Source of the DNA: Candidatus Methanophagaceae archaeon
GTDB taxonomy: Archaea > Halobacteriota > Syntropharchaeia > Alkanophagales > Methanospirareceae
Assembly: GCA_013374505.1 (NCBI GenBank)
Contig: QENJ01000103.1
Coordinates: forward strand, 1 to 7,587
DNA: 7,587 bases
Reading direction: 5' to 3'
The notes under the pieces are model-generated. The model did no database searches. It saw only the letters and a list, made by a program, of their open reading frames with translations, and was not told the DNA's origin. How positions within the stretch are numbered: position 1 is the first letter of the stretch; each line of letters begins with the position of its first letter. Shown here in pieces: positions 1 to 5,754 of the stretch. The position numbers were made by a program, and so were the translations under genes.

Positions 1-2
1 AT

Positions 3-341
3 TATAAGAAGAGATGGGGGATAGAGACCACTTTCAGAGTGCAGGATGAGGTCAGAATCAGGACAAAATCGTCAATACCTGTGATACGGTTCGCACTCTT
101 CGTATTTGAGTGCATGCTGTACAATGTATGGCAGTTCTTCAAGGGGCGTGTTCCGTTCAGGAGATTTGTTAATATCCTGTTCAGGAGGCGCATAATCAAA
201 ACAGCGGTATTTGCGGTGATTGCGCTCCTCCGAGAGAAGGATATTTTGGACGATAAAGGTCCACCACCAGACAAGATTTATGAGGAGCTAATTGGAAGAT
301 TTGGCTATATAGCGGCTGTTAGCGTACATCAGGGCTGTTAA
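3..341 (+). CDS. DDE transposase, C-terminal end (IS4/ISH3-like), cut by the window edge
   Basis: The frame is open from the first complete codon at base 3 to a TAA at 339-341, so the gene begins outside the window. The visible part opens with YKKRWGIETTFR. This matches the Y-x2-R-x3-E signature around the catalytic glutamate of IS4-type DDE transposases, with the glutamate codon at 24-26. Next come VRIRTKSSIPVIRF and a hydrophobic segment with LYNVWQFF, which corresponds to the usual R-T-x-S ... LYNLWV tail of archaeal IS4/ISH3-like enzymes. The lysine normally found seven residues after the glutamate is an aspartate here, so the motif is imperfect. The ATG at 39 is internal to this homology and is not the true start. 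Family-level recognition is good, but the exact IS family is uncertain, and whether the element is whole cannot be judged because its left end is missing. Confidence 0.75.
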   Translation, partial: YKKRWGIETTFRVQDEVRIRTKSSIPVIRFALFVFECMLYNVWQFFKGRVPFRRFVNILFRRRIIKTAVFAVIALLREKDILDDKGPPPDKIYEELIGRFGYIAAVSVHQGC

Positions 342-347
342 TGCGGA

Positions 348-373
348 CTTTTTGCTGTTTTTTGCTCTTTTCT
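348..373 (+). terminator. T-rich run after the transposase, possible archaeal terminator
   Basis: Three T tracts (five, six and four Ts) follow within 35 bases of the transposase stop. Oligo-T runs on the non-template strand are enough to terminate archaeal RNA polymerase. No hairpin is evident. This is an inference from composition only. Confidence 0.3.
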
Positions 374-435
374 GCTGCATAATTCGCTGACTATCCGGGC
401 TCCGTAGGGTTTATGTGCTTAAAATGTTCATTATA

Positions 436-453
436 TTTAACAAGAACGTTAAA
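436..453. repeat. Perfect 6-bp inverted repeat upstream of the beta-propeller gene
   Basis: TTTAAC at 436-441 and GTTAAA at 448-453 are exact reverse complements separated by six bases. They lie about 60 bases upstream of the TATA box of the beta-propeller gene. This could be a regulator-binding palindrome, or chance in AT-rich DNA. Confidence 0.25.
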
Positions 454-506
454 AATAACTTCTTTTGTCTATATCACAGAAAAGTATTCGGAGATACTGA
501 CACGAC

Positions 507-521
507 CGAAAACCTTATAAG
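507..521 (+). promoter_or_regulatory. Archaeal BRE/TATA promoter for the beta-propeller gene
   Basis: A purine-rich BRE-like stretch (CGAAAAC) directly precedes CTTATAAG at 514-521. Transcription would be expected to begin about 25 bases downstream of the TATA centre, near 540-545, leaving a leader of roughly 18 bases before the ATG at 561. A weak Shine-Dalgarno-like GGGAAG lies at 548-553. Confidence 0.55.
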
Positions 522-560
522 AGATGAAAAAGAACGCTATTTAATACGGGAAGAATAAAG

Positions 561-2630
561 ATGAACAAAACAATCATTTCCGTTTGTATCGGTATCGGTG
601 TTGTAGTATTACTCGCCGGGTTATTATTTGTGTATTCACCGGAAGGCTTGGATCAAGAAATTGAGCAGGGAATCCCAATATCGAGCGAAATCGGTAAGTT
701 CGGATCGGAAGAAGAGTTTTTGGCTTATCTTTCTGAAGCCGCTGACCTGGAGCGGGGAGCTTATATAGTAGATGAGTTTCGTCCGATAGAGGGCCCTATG
801 CGTGAAATGATGGAAGAGGTGGTAGAAGAGATAGAAGAGATGAAAGAAGGTGTAGCTCCTCGTCCTATGCCTGCACCTATGCCAGAAGCTATCGCAGAAG
901 CAGACATACCGTCACGAGTTTCCACGACCACGGTGCAGGTACTGAGGATTGATGAACCGGATGTTGTGAAGACAGACGGAGAACATATCTATTTCTCATC
1001 TGATAGGGGTTGGAAAGGCGAAACGCGAGTAATATCTGCTTTTCCGCCTTCTAACCTCTCGGTACTAGCGAAACTAAAGGAGAGCGGAGATATGCTTTTG
1101 GTGAATGAAACGCTGGTTATTTTCGACGGTAAAAAGATTTATGGATATAATGTTTCACAACCGGAATCACCGGAAGAGGCATGGCAGATACAGTTGAATG
1201 GCTCGCTCGTTTCCGCTCGGCTTTGCAACGGTAGCATCTATCTGGTCACGAAAAACTGGATTGACCGCTATGATCCTTTACCGGTCTATCCGATGTCCGT
1301 GAAGGGGGAACCTCTGGTTGTTCGTGGTTCTGAGATATATCATCCGCCTGAGTTGGTACCCGTGGATGTTGTTTATACCGCCGCTATCTTCGACCCGGAA
1401 GAAGGCGAAATAACTAATAATATCTCTTTCGTGGGTTCTTCCGGGCGGTCCGTGATTTACATGTCCGAAGATGCGTTGTATGTCACTTATACTTATCAGC
1501 CTGACCCTGTCGAGACGTACTACAAGTTCCTGAAGGAAAAATGCCGCGACCTGATACCAGCAGACACGCTGGACAAGATTGACCGGCTCATGGAGTACAA
1601 TATAAGTAACAGGGCAAAACAGGTGGAGCTTGAGTACATTCTTGAACGTGATATGGACTCTAAAACAGATGAAAGCTTTAAACGTCGGAAAGAGTTTTAT
1701 AACAGGCTGGAAGACTATTTCGATGACCATAAGCGGGATTTAGAGACCACGGGGATTGTGAAAATCGGGCTGCCCGATTTTGAAGTTGAGGAACAGGGCG
1801 AGATACCGGGACGAGTCTTAAATCAGTTTTCGCTTGACGAACATGACGGCTATTTGCGTGTGGCAACTACGGTAGAAGGTGGAAGGGAAAGTGTCAGTGA
1901 CGTTTACGTGCTGGACGAAAACCTGGATGTCGTGGGCTCGGTTAAAGACCTTGGCAAGACAGAGCGGATATATGCGGTGAGATTCCTGGGGGATATGGCT
2001 TACGTGGTCACGTTCCGGGATACCGATCCGTTCTATGTGCTTGACCTTTCAAATCCGAAAGGGCCAGAATTGAAGGGCGAGCTTAAGATTCCGGGTTATT
2101 CGTCTTATTTGCATCCGATAACTGACGATTTAATCCTGGGCATAGGTAAAGAGGGATGGGAAGTGAAATTATCGCTTTTTGATGTCGCTACGCCTTCGGA
2201 ACCCGAGGAAGTGGATAAATATATACTGGAGGAGTCATGGTCAGACGTGCTGGAAACGCATCATGCGTTTTTGATAGACAGAAAGCATGGGATATTCTTC
2301 TTGCCGGGTAGAGAAGGCGGATATATATTCTCGTATGCCGACAAGAAGCTGGCACTGGAGAAAGCGGTGCGTGCGGAAAGAGCCAGGAGGGCTATTTATA
2401 TTGATGATTATTTGTATGTGATTGCGGATACGAAAATAGTGGTGCTTGACGAGACGACCTGGGAAAAGGTGAATGAATTGGAGTTTGAGATGGACAACGA
2501 ATTCCCACCGTATCCTATAAGGGTCACAGATGGGCGAGAGTTGAGCGAGACGGAGTTGAACGAGATTATGGCGCGTGAAATAGCGGAGGTTAGAGAGGAT
2601 ATTGAGGAAGCCCCAATCACGCCACTTTGA
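561..2630 (+). CDS. Secreted membrane-anchored beta-propeller protein (COG4880 / Beta_propel family)
   Basis: This is a full-length 689-residue member of the archaeal and bacterial family of secreted proteins with a C-terminal beta-propeller distantly related to WD40. Residues 1-25 form an uncleaved signal anchor or signal peptide (NKT, then a hydrophobic run). Residues 78-118 are an acidic, Met- and Pro-rich linker. Family hallmarks follow in order: VLRIDEPDVVKTDG (127-140), EIPGRVLNQFSLDEHDGYLR (414-433), RIYAVRFLGDMAYVVTF (469-485), DPFYVLDLSNP (489-499) and IPGYSSYLHP (510-519). A charged helical insert occupies about 317-395. N-glycosylation sequons at N165, N182, N197, N213, N223, N287 and N347 fit a location outside the cell. 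ATG 561 is chosen because it gives the signal anchor and sits at the right distance from the promoter. No catalytic motif is visible. The molecular role of the family is unknown, and surface protein interaction is a guess. The gene stands alone on this strand. Confidence 0.9.
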   Translation: MNKTIISVCIGIGVVVLLAGLLFVYSPEGLDQEIEQGIPISSEIGKFGSEEEFLAYLSEAADLERGAYIVDEFRPIEGPMREMMEEVVEEIEEMKEGVAPRPMPAPMPEAIAEADIPSRVSTTTVQVLRIDEPDVVKTDGEHIYFSSDRGWKGETRVISAFPPSNLSVLAKLKESGDMLLVNETLVIFDGKKIYGYNVSQPESPEEAWQIQLNGSLVSARLCNGSIYLVTKNWIDRYDPLPVYPMSVKGEPLVVRGSEIYHPPELVPVDVVYTAAIFDPEEGEITNNISFVGSSGRSVIYMSEDALYVTYTYQPDPVETYYKFLKEKCRDLIPADTLDKIDRLMEYNISNRAKQVELEYILERDMDSKTDESFKRRKEFYNRLEDYFDDHKRDLETTGIVKIGLPDFEVEEQGEIPGRVLNQFSLDEHDGYLRVATTVEGGRESVSDVYVLDENLDVVGSVKDLGKTERIYAVRFLGDMAYVVTFRDTDPFYVLDLSNPKGPELKGELKIPGYSSYLHPITDDLILGIGKEGWEVKLSLFDVATPSEPEEVDKYILEESWSDVLETHHAFLIDRKHGIFFLPGREGGYIFSYADKKLALEKAVRAERARRAIYIDDYLYVIADTKIVVLDETTWEKVNELEFEMDNEFPPYPIRVTDGRELSETELNEIMAREIAEVREDIEEAPITPL

Positions 2631-2982
2631 AAAGCGGGGCATCCACGTTTGTCGTAGGATAACACATTATTCTTGATGTTCCGTAGGCGGTTTTGGTGAA
2701 GGAGGACCTTGCTGAATTAAAATCCTTTGCGGGCTAATGAATGCCTTTCCCTTATGGTTTTCGATGATCTTTACCGCATTTGTCCCGTTAAGCCTATGGG
2801 CTCAAAATGAGGTTGGATTTTTAGGTTACTAAAATCCACCCACTGCATCGCATTCTACTTCTACGTGTTGCATCGGGGGTTCCTTACTAAAAAGCGATAG
2901 TGATATACGGCAGTGGAACGTTACACTACTATATGAGCTATATACGAAAAATTATTCGGCGAAATAAAAGCGGCAAAATCAG
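2631..2982. other. Gene-poor stretch with a broken minus-strand reading
   Basis: No intact gene is supported here. On the minus strand, 2667-2801 is a 44-codon open frame, ending at TAA 2667-2669, that reads like real protein (LNGTNAVKIIENHKGKAF, then a proline-rich end). A different minus frame just upstream ends in HFEPIGLTG, which would join it in sense if one base were gained or lost near 2785. I do not recognise the product. It may be a frameshifted gene remnant or a conserved non-coding element. It is not a continuation of polC, which would be expected on this side of the insertion sequence. Confidence 0.35.
2815..2837. repeat. Small hairpin (9-bp arms, one bulge)
   Basis: GGATTTTTAG at 2815-2824 pairs with CTAAAATCC at 2829-2837 around the four-base loop GTTA, with one T bulged. 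No T tract follows on either strand, so it is not a clear terminator. It could be a relic of a mobile element end. Confidence 0.35.
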
Positions 2983-3005
2983 TGTTGAGTCCTAATATTA
3001 TTTCG
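2983..3005 (+). repeat. Left terminal inverted repeat of the IS481-like element
   Basis: The sequence begins TGTTGAGTCC and ends ATTATTTCG. It matches the reverse complement of 3984-4006 at 19 of 23 positions without gaps. The match extends one further G outward at 2982 (C at 4007), so the exact outer edge could be one base wider. Confidence 0.8.
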
Positions 3006-3013
3006 CTTACTAT

Positions 3014-3961
3014 TCATAAGAGATTTCTTATACATAAACTTACCTCCTTTTCACACCACTCGATGAATATTCCAAGCGTGTTCTCACATCTCATTTTCCG
3101 GATAAATGCCTCATTCTGAGTTTCAAAGTATTCCAGATCAAGTACCCCATGGACACGGTTATTGTATCACTCTGCAAACGCATACGCAGAATCAAACCTC
3201 CACCTATGTCTTCTGTACTCCGGAAACCACCGCTCGATCTTACCGTTAGTTTGCGGATTATTCCGCTTCGATGGGATGTGTTTGACACCTCAAGCATTCA
3301 GATACTGTTTAAATCGACTTACGCCCTCCTTTTTCTTTTCACCACCGCTTGCATAGAACTGAGTGCCCCGATCAGTATTAACCGCAGTGATCTTCCCACG
3401 ATATGCTCTCGCTATATCTTCTGCACGCTTAAACACACCTATGGCGTTATCTGTTGTTGCAGTGGTAAATTCACCAATAGCGAGGATCTTCCTCAATGCG
3501 TCGTCCTCGTACGCTATCACCTGGCACCCATCATAGTCAAGCAAATCAGCATGCACCAGTGAAAGACTCTGCTTTCTTTCATATCTGCATCTTTTACGCT
3601 TCTTTTGCTTTTTCCGATTAGGTCTCGCCAGACCCACCTCAAGCAGATGCTGATGAACCTTGTTATGCGATATATTCCGTTTGTAATGCTTCTGTATATG
3701 GTACCTAAGTAAACGGGCACCCAAGAATGACTCATTATAGGCATCTTCAATTATCCGCTTCTCATCATCACTAAGATGAGTTTTTGGTCTTCTTTTCTTA
3801 TCAAGCATAGGATATTTCCCCGTTTCCCTATAATACTTCACCAATTGCTGTATTCTTCTCCTTGAGACACCATATATCGCTGCAACCATCCCCGTGCTTT
3901 CGCCGTTGTTGATTACCTGCTTAACTGCCCATTTGATCTTTTTGTCTGTTAGCTTCACCAT
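3014..3961 (-). pseudogene. IS481-like transposase with two in-frame TGA codons
   Basis: From ATG 3961 the frame runs 315 codons to TGA 3014-3016, interrupted by TGA at codon 224 (3290-3292) and codon 265 (3167-3169). Residues 20-44 are a helix-turn-helix (STGMVAAIYGVSRRRIQQLV), followed by RRPK and a DDE integrase core. The catalytic triad reads D139 (VHADL), D197 (NTDRGTQF) and E243 (NNPQTNGKIERW). The glutamate lies beyond the first stop, so the 223-residue product would be inactive. The second TGA sits exactly where the family has Trp in the W-YN motif (FAE[TGA]YNNRVHG), a one-base change from TGG. There are no frameshifts, and the end (ETQNEAFIRKM) matches the usual ETP-x-AF terminus. 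An upstream in-frame ATG at 4039 lies outside the element and is not the start. Decay is the simplest reading; recoding is unlikely because real Trp positions use TGG. Confidence 0.85.
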
Positions 3962-3983
3962 AAATTGAGGTGAAGTTTCTTGA

Positions 3984-4006
3984 CGAAATAATTTCGGGAC
4001 TCTACA
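3984..4006 (-). repeat. Right terminal inverted repeat of the IS481-like element
   Basis: Read on the minus strand it begins TGTAGAGTCC and ends ATTATTTCG, and pairs with 2983-3005. Its outer edge falls inside the polC reading frame, immediately after the codons for EGISRV, and so marks the insertion point. Confidence 0.8.
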
Positions 4007-4374
4007 CAACTCGAGATATACCTTCGATAGGTGCCGCAACTACACCTTCGGTGAGGATCGCAACTGCGGTTCTTACCGCAAGCTCTACTATCTCTATCCG
4101 TCTATACTCGCCAAACTTATTCTCTACGAAGTCATAGCAGATTTTCAGTGCCAACTTCCTCTCTGCTATTACCCGCTTGCTCTAGTTCCCTTATCCTCGC
4201 ACCCAAACCATTTACCCATATGAGTGCCTCGACTCGCTCTGCAAGGTCTTTTGTTATGTTGATTTCAGAAGTCGGAGCGGGGTCAAGCCCCTTTTTCCTC
4301 GCCGCTAGTGCTATATTTAGCTCGGTATCTAATTTTTCCTTTAACGTGCTATGATAGATCGAAGTTGTAGCCAT
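4007..4374 (-). pseudogene. polC: DNA polymerase D large subunit (DP2), N-terminal fragment, frameshifted and truncated by the IS
   Basis: DP2 is the catalytic subunit of the archaeal replicative polymerase PolD and is normally well over 1000 residues. Only about its first 120 codons are here. From ATG 4374 it reads ARKKGLDPAP, DLAERVEALIWVNGLGARIR and ELEQAGNSREEV, which are classic DP2 N-terminal motifs. A one-base insertion in the CC (GG on the coding strand) at 4151-4152 then shifts the frame, and a stop appears at 4132-4134. Removing that base restores ALKICYDFVENKFGEY followed by RTAVAILTEGVVAAPIEGIS (4151 down to 4007), the strongly conserved DP2 segment. The reading ends exactly at the IS481-like right end. 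Nothing resembling the rest of DP2 lies left of the IS. The gene follows the coiled-coil gene by 18 bases, probably cotranscribed. A complete copy must presumably exist elsewhere, since PolD is essential in most archaea that carry it. Confidence 0.85.
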
Positions 4375-4392
4375 TGTGATTATAACTAATAT

Positions 4393-4794
4393 TTAGATGA
4401 GTTTTTTCATTTCCGATTCCAGTCGTTCCACTTCTTTAATCGCATTATCACGTTTTTTCTTCAGTTCAAGCCATGCCGGATATTTTTCATGTTCTATCAA
4501 AGCATTCAACTGCTTTTCCTGCTGCGTCAACGCACGCTGTTCCTTTTTTAGCTCGTCCAACCGTTTTTTAAGCTCTGCCTGTTTATTCCTTAGCTTTGTT
4601 ATTGCTCGTTCTTCCAATCGCTGGAATTTAGCATCCTCCTCGGCGTCTTCTTCACGTTCCATATTGGCATTCAACTGCTTTTCCTCTAGCACAAGCGCGT
4701 CCACATGCCTTTCAAGCTCGGCCATCTTCTTGTCGAGCTCTTCACGCTCGTTTTTGAGCTTCGCTTTTTGCTCTTCGCTCCAATCGATTTCCAT
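4393..4794 (-). CDS. Small coiled-coil protein with an internal tandem duplication
   Basis: The protein has 133 residues, almost entirely charged alpha-helical heptads, with no signal peptide or membrane segment, so it is probably cytoplasmic. Residues 12-49 and 67-104 align without gaps at an offset of 55, sharing the block EKQLNA (38-43 and 93-98) and the E-L-x-K-x3-x-E-L pattern. The C-terminal parts (RLEERAITKL and LKKKRDNAIKEV) also correspond. ATG 4794 is preferred over TTG 4803 because a TATA box centred near 4824 places the transcription start about at 4797, giving a leaderless mRNA that begins at this ATG. Downstream, polC begins 18 bases after the stop. I do not recognise the family. 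Many such SMC- or prefoldin-like helices are generic, so no function is assigned. Confidence 0.75.
   Translation of the reverse strand: MEIDWSEEQKAKLKNEREELDKKMAELERHVDALVLEEKQLNANMEREEDAEEDAKFQRLEERAITKLRNKQAELKKRLDELKKEQRALTQQEKQLNALIEHEKYPAWLELKKKRDNAIKEVERLESEMKKLI
4502..4520 (-). repeat. 19-bp direct repeat, copy 1, inside the coiled-coil gene
   Basis: GCATTCAACTGCTTTTCCT (plus-strand reading) is identical to 4667-4685. The spacing is 165 bases, exactly 55 codons, matching the internal protein duplication. Identity at the DNA level suggests the duplication is recent or kept uniform by recombination. Confidence 0.85.
4667..4685 (-). repeat. 19-bp direct repeat, copy 2, inside the coiled-coil gene
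   Basis: This copy is identical to 4502-4520. It encodes the EKQLNA block of the first protein repeat. Confidence 0.85.
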
Positions 4795-4820
4795 ACTAAT
4801 CAAAGCATTTGTACAGAAGA

Positions 4821-4837
4821 ATATAAATCATAATTTC
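4821..4837 (-). promoter_or_regulatory. TATA promoter for the coiled-coil gene (leaderless)
   Basis: On the minus strand a TATA box (TTTATAT, 4821-4827) is preceded by a purine-rich GGAAATTATGA stretch. The box centre is 30 bases from ATG 4794, so the expected start site falls within a few bases of the start codon. The minus-strand T5 tract at 4855-4859, upstream of this box, could terminate the preceding Ig-domain operon. Confidence 0.5.
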
Positions 4838-4892
4838 CAAATCCCATCAATGTAAAAACTGTGGATTTATGGATTTAAAAGATTTTGTGCAC

Positions 4893-5726
4893 TTACGCAT
4901 ATCCCTTTCCCTGGTTCTGAGGCACCAAAAGAATTGAAACATTTTTAGGGATTATTTCGCGAGGTTTGATCGTGAGAATAATAGGGATTTTCTCCTTAAC
5001 ACGGCGGTATATGTTCTGCTTGCCATTCTCATGTTTAACTATTAATGTGCAGACATTCCCATCTTTGATTTTTAAGGTTACTTTTTCCTCCTTATCATCG
5101 ATCGTTATGTTGGCTACAATTGTGCAGTTAAATGTTTCGGCACCAGATAGAGACCTAATGTGGATTACGGCGGGACTTTTAAATTTAATGATGGTGATGG
5201 TGTTGTTATCATGTGATTTGGAGATATTTCCATTTTCCGCCCAGTCAATTATGTATAGATCCTTAAAGAGCCTCTGGAGTCTCTTGCTATCTTTTCCTGG
5301 AATATCGTCCCAGCTAAACAAAGACTGGTTATGCGTAATTTCTATTGTACCTTTATACTCGCCGGGAGTAGCATTCTCGGGAATTTCGAACTCAACATTA
5401 ACATAATCCGTTCTGTCAGCTTCCACACGAACGTTTTCATTATTACTGAAGTTTACCCAGTCGTACATCGGCTTATTGGCATACAATGTTATGTTAACAT
5501 CACCTTGTTTCTTGACACTAATTGAAATGGTCTTCGTAAAATTTTCCCCTGGTGATAGTGATACATCCAATTTTTGTGGTTCCACAACAATTTTTGTTTT
5601 CGCTACATCTTCTGGTAGTGTGAAGTAGAAAACGATTGCGGTAAAAATACAGAATAATATAAGAATAGCTATTATAATTCTTCGCGGATATTTTTCAGGC
5701 CACTTCTTAATTTTTTTAAGGCACAT
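4893..5726 (-). CDS. Membrane-anchored extracellular Ig-like protein, heavily sequon-rich
   Basis: The protein has 277 residues. Residues 1-16 are basic (KKIKKWPEKYPRR), followed by one hydrophobic helix at about 17-37, which gives an N-in signal anchor with the rest outside. Residues 46-132 form an immunoglobulin-like beta sandwich of the NEW3/COG1470 type, with the signature VSLSPGENFTKTISISV and PENATPGEYKGTIEI. Residues 150-277 are mostly beta-strand (VIHIRSL, CTIVANITID, KVTLKIKDGNVCTLIV) and may form a second domain that I cannot name. Ten N-x-S/T sequons occur (N62, N78, N92, N118, N133, N167, N174, N200, N206, N262), strong support for a glycosylated surface ectodomain. Cysteines at 201 and 226 could form a disulfide. 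It begins 28 bases after the stop of the 5755-6735 gene, so the two are probably one operon. No catalytic motif was seen and the function is unknown. Confidence 0.8.
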   Translation of the reverse strand: MCLKKIKKWPEKYPRRIIIAILILFCIFTAIVFYFTLPEDVAKTKIVVEPQKLDVSLSPGENFTKTISISVKKQGDVNITLYANKPMYDWVNFSNNENVRVEADRTDYVNVEFEIPENATPGEYKGTIEITHNQSLFSWDDIPGKDSKRLQRLFKDLYIIDWAENGNISKSHDNNTITIIKFKSPAVIHIRSLSGAETFNCTIVANITIDDKEEKVTLKIKDGNVCTLIVKHENGKQNIYRRVKEKIPIILTIKPREIIPKNVSILLVPQNQGKGYA

Positions 5727-5754
5727 TTTCTTTTTTCTTACCCTTGTTCTTATC

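Larger units (their letters stand above)
2983..4006 (-). mobile_element. IS481-like insertion sequence, 1024 bp
   Basis: The element is defined by two imperfect terminal inverted repeats (2983-3005 and 3984-4006) that both begin 5'-TGT, as is usual for IS481. They enclose a single integrase-type transposase on the minus strand. The transposase stop lies 31 bases inside the left end and its ATG 45 bases inside the right end, which is normal for a compact IS. The bases outside the ends (ATCAG to the left, CAACT to the right) show no target-site duplication. The right end interrupts polC. Lack of a duplication, plus loss of the rest of polC on the left, suggests an adjacent deletion or recombination after insertion, or an assembly join at a repeated IS. 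Confidence 0.8.

Noticed and set aside
3149..3562. Plus-strand 137-codon frame
   Set aside because: It is the antisense shadow of the transposase and shows no protein family signal. The transposase strand carries D, D and E motifs.
3014..3961. TGA recoding as Trp or selenocysteine in the window
   Set aside because: Conserved Trp positions in the same gene use TGG, and other broken genes here carry TAA, TAG and a frameshift, so general decay explains the pattern better.
2977..4012. Target-site duplication around the IS
   Set aside because: The flanking bases were compared directly (ATCAG against CAACT) and no 4-10 bp direct repeat is present.
3290..4039. A 249-codon transposase frame starting at ATG 4039
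   Set aside because: The first 26 codons lie in polC DNA and the IS right end. The family N-terminus (MVKLTDKKIK) begins at ATG 3961, and the frame continues past TGA 3290 to the catalytic Glu.
4132..4374. Intact 80-residue small hypothetical protein
   Set aside because: It is the pre-frameshift part of polC; its last residues (GTENLL) are out-of-frame read-through.
4132..4794. Toxin-antitoxin pair formed by the two small adjacent genes
   Set aside because: The downstream member is a polC fragment and the upstream one a plain coiled coil with no toxin or antitoxin motif.
4397..4855. Plus-strand Ser/Phe-rich 152-codon frame
   Set aside because: It is the antisense shadow of the Lys/Glu-rich coiled coil, a familiar artefact (Glu and Lys codons reverse to Ser, Phe and Leu).
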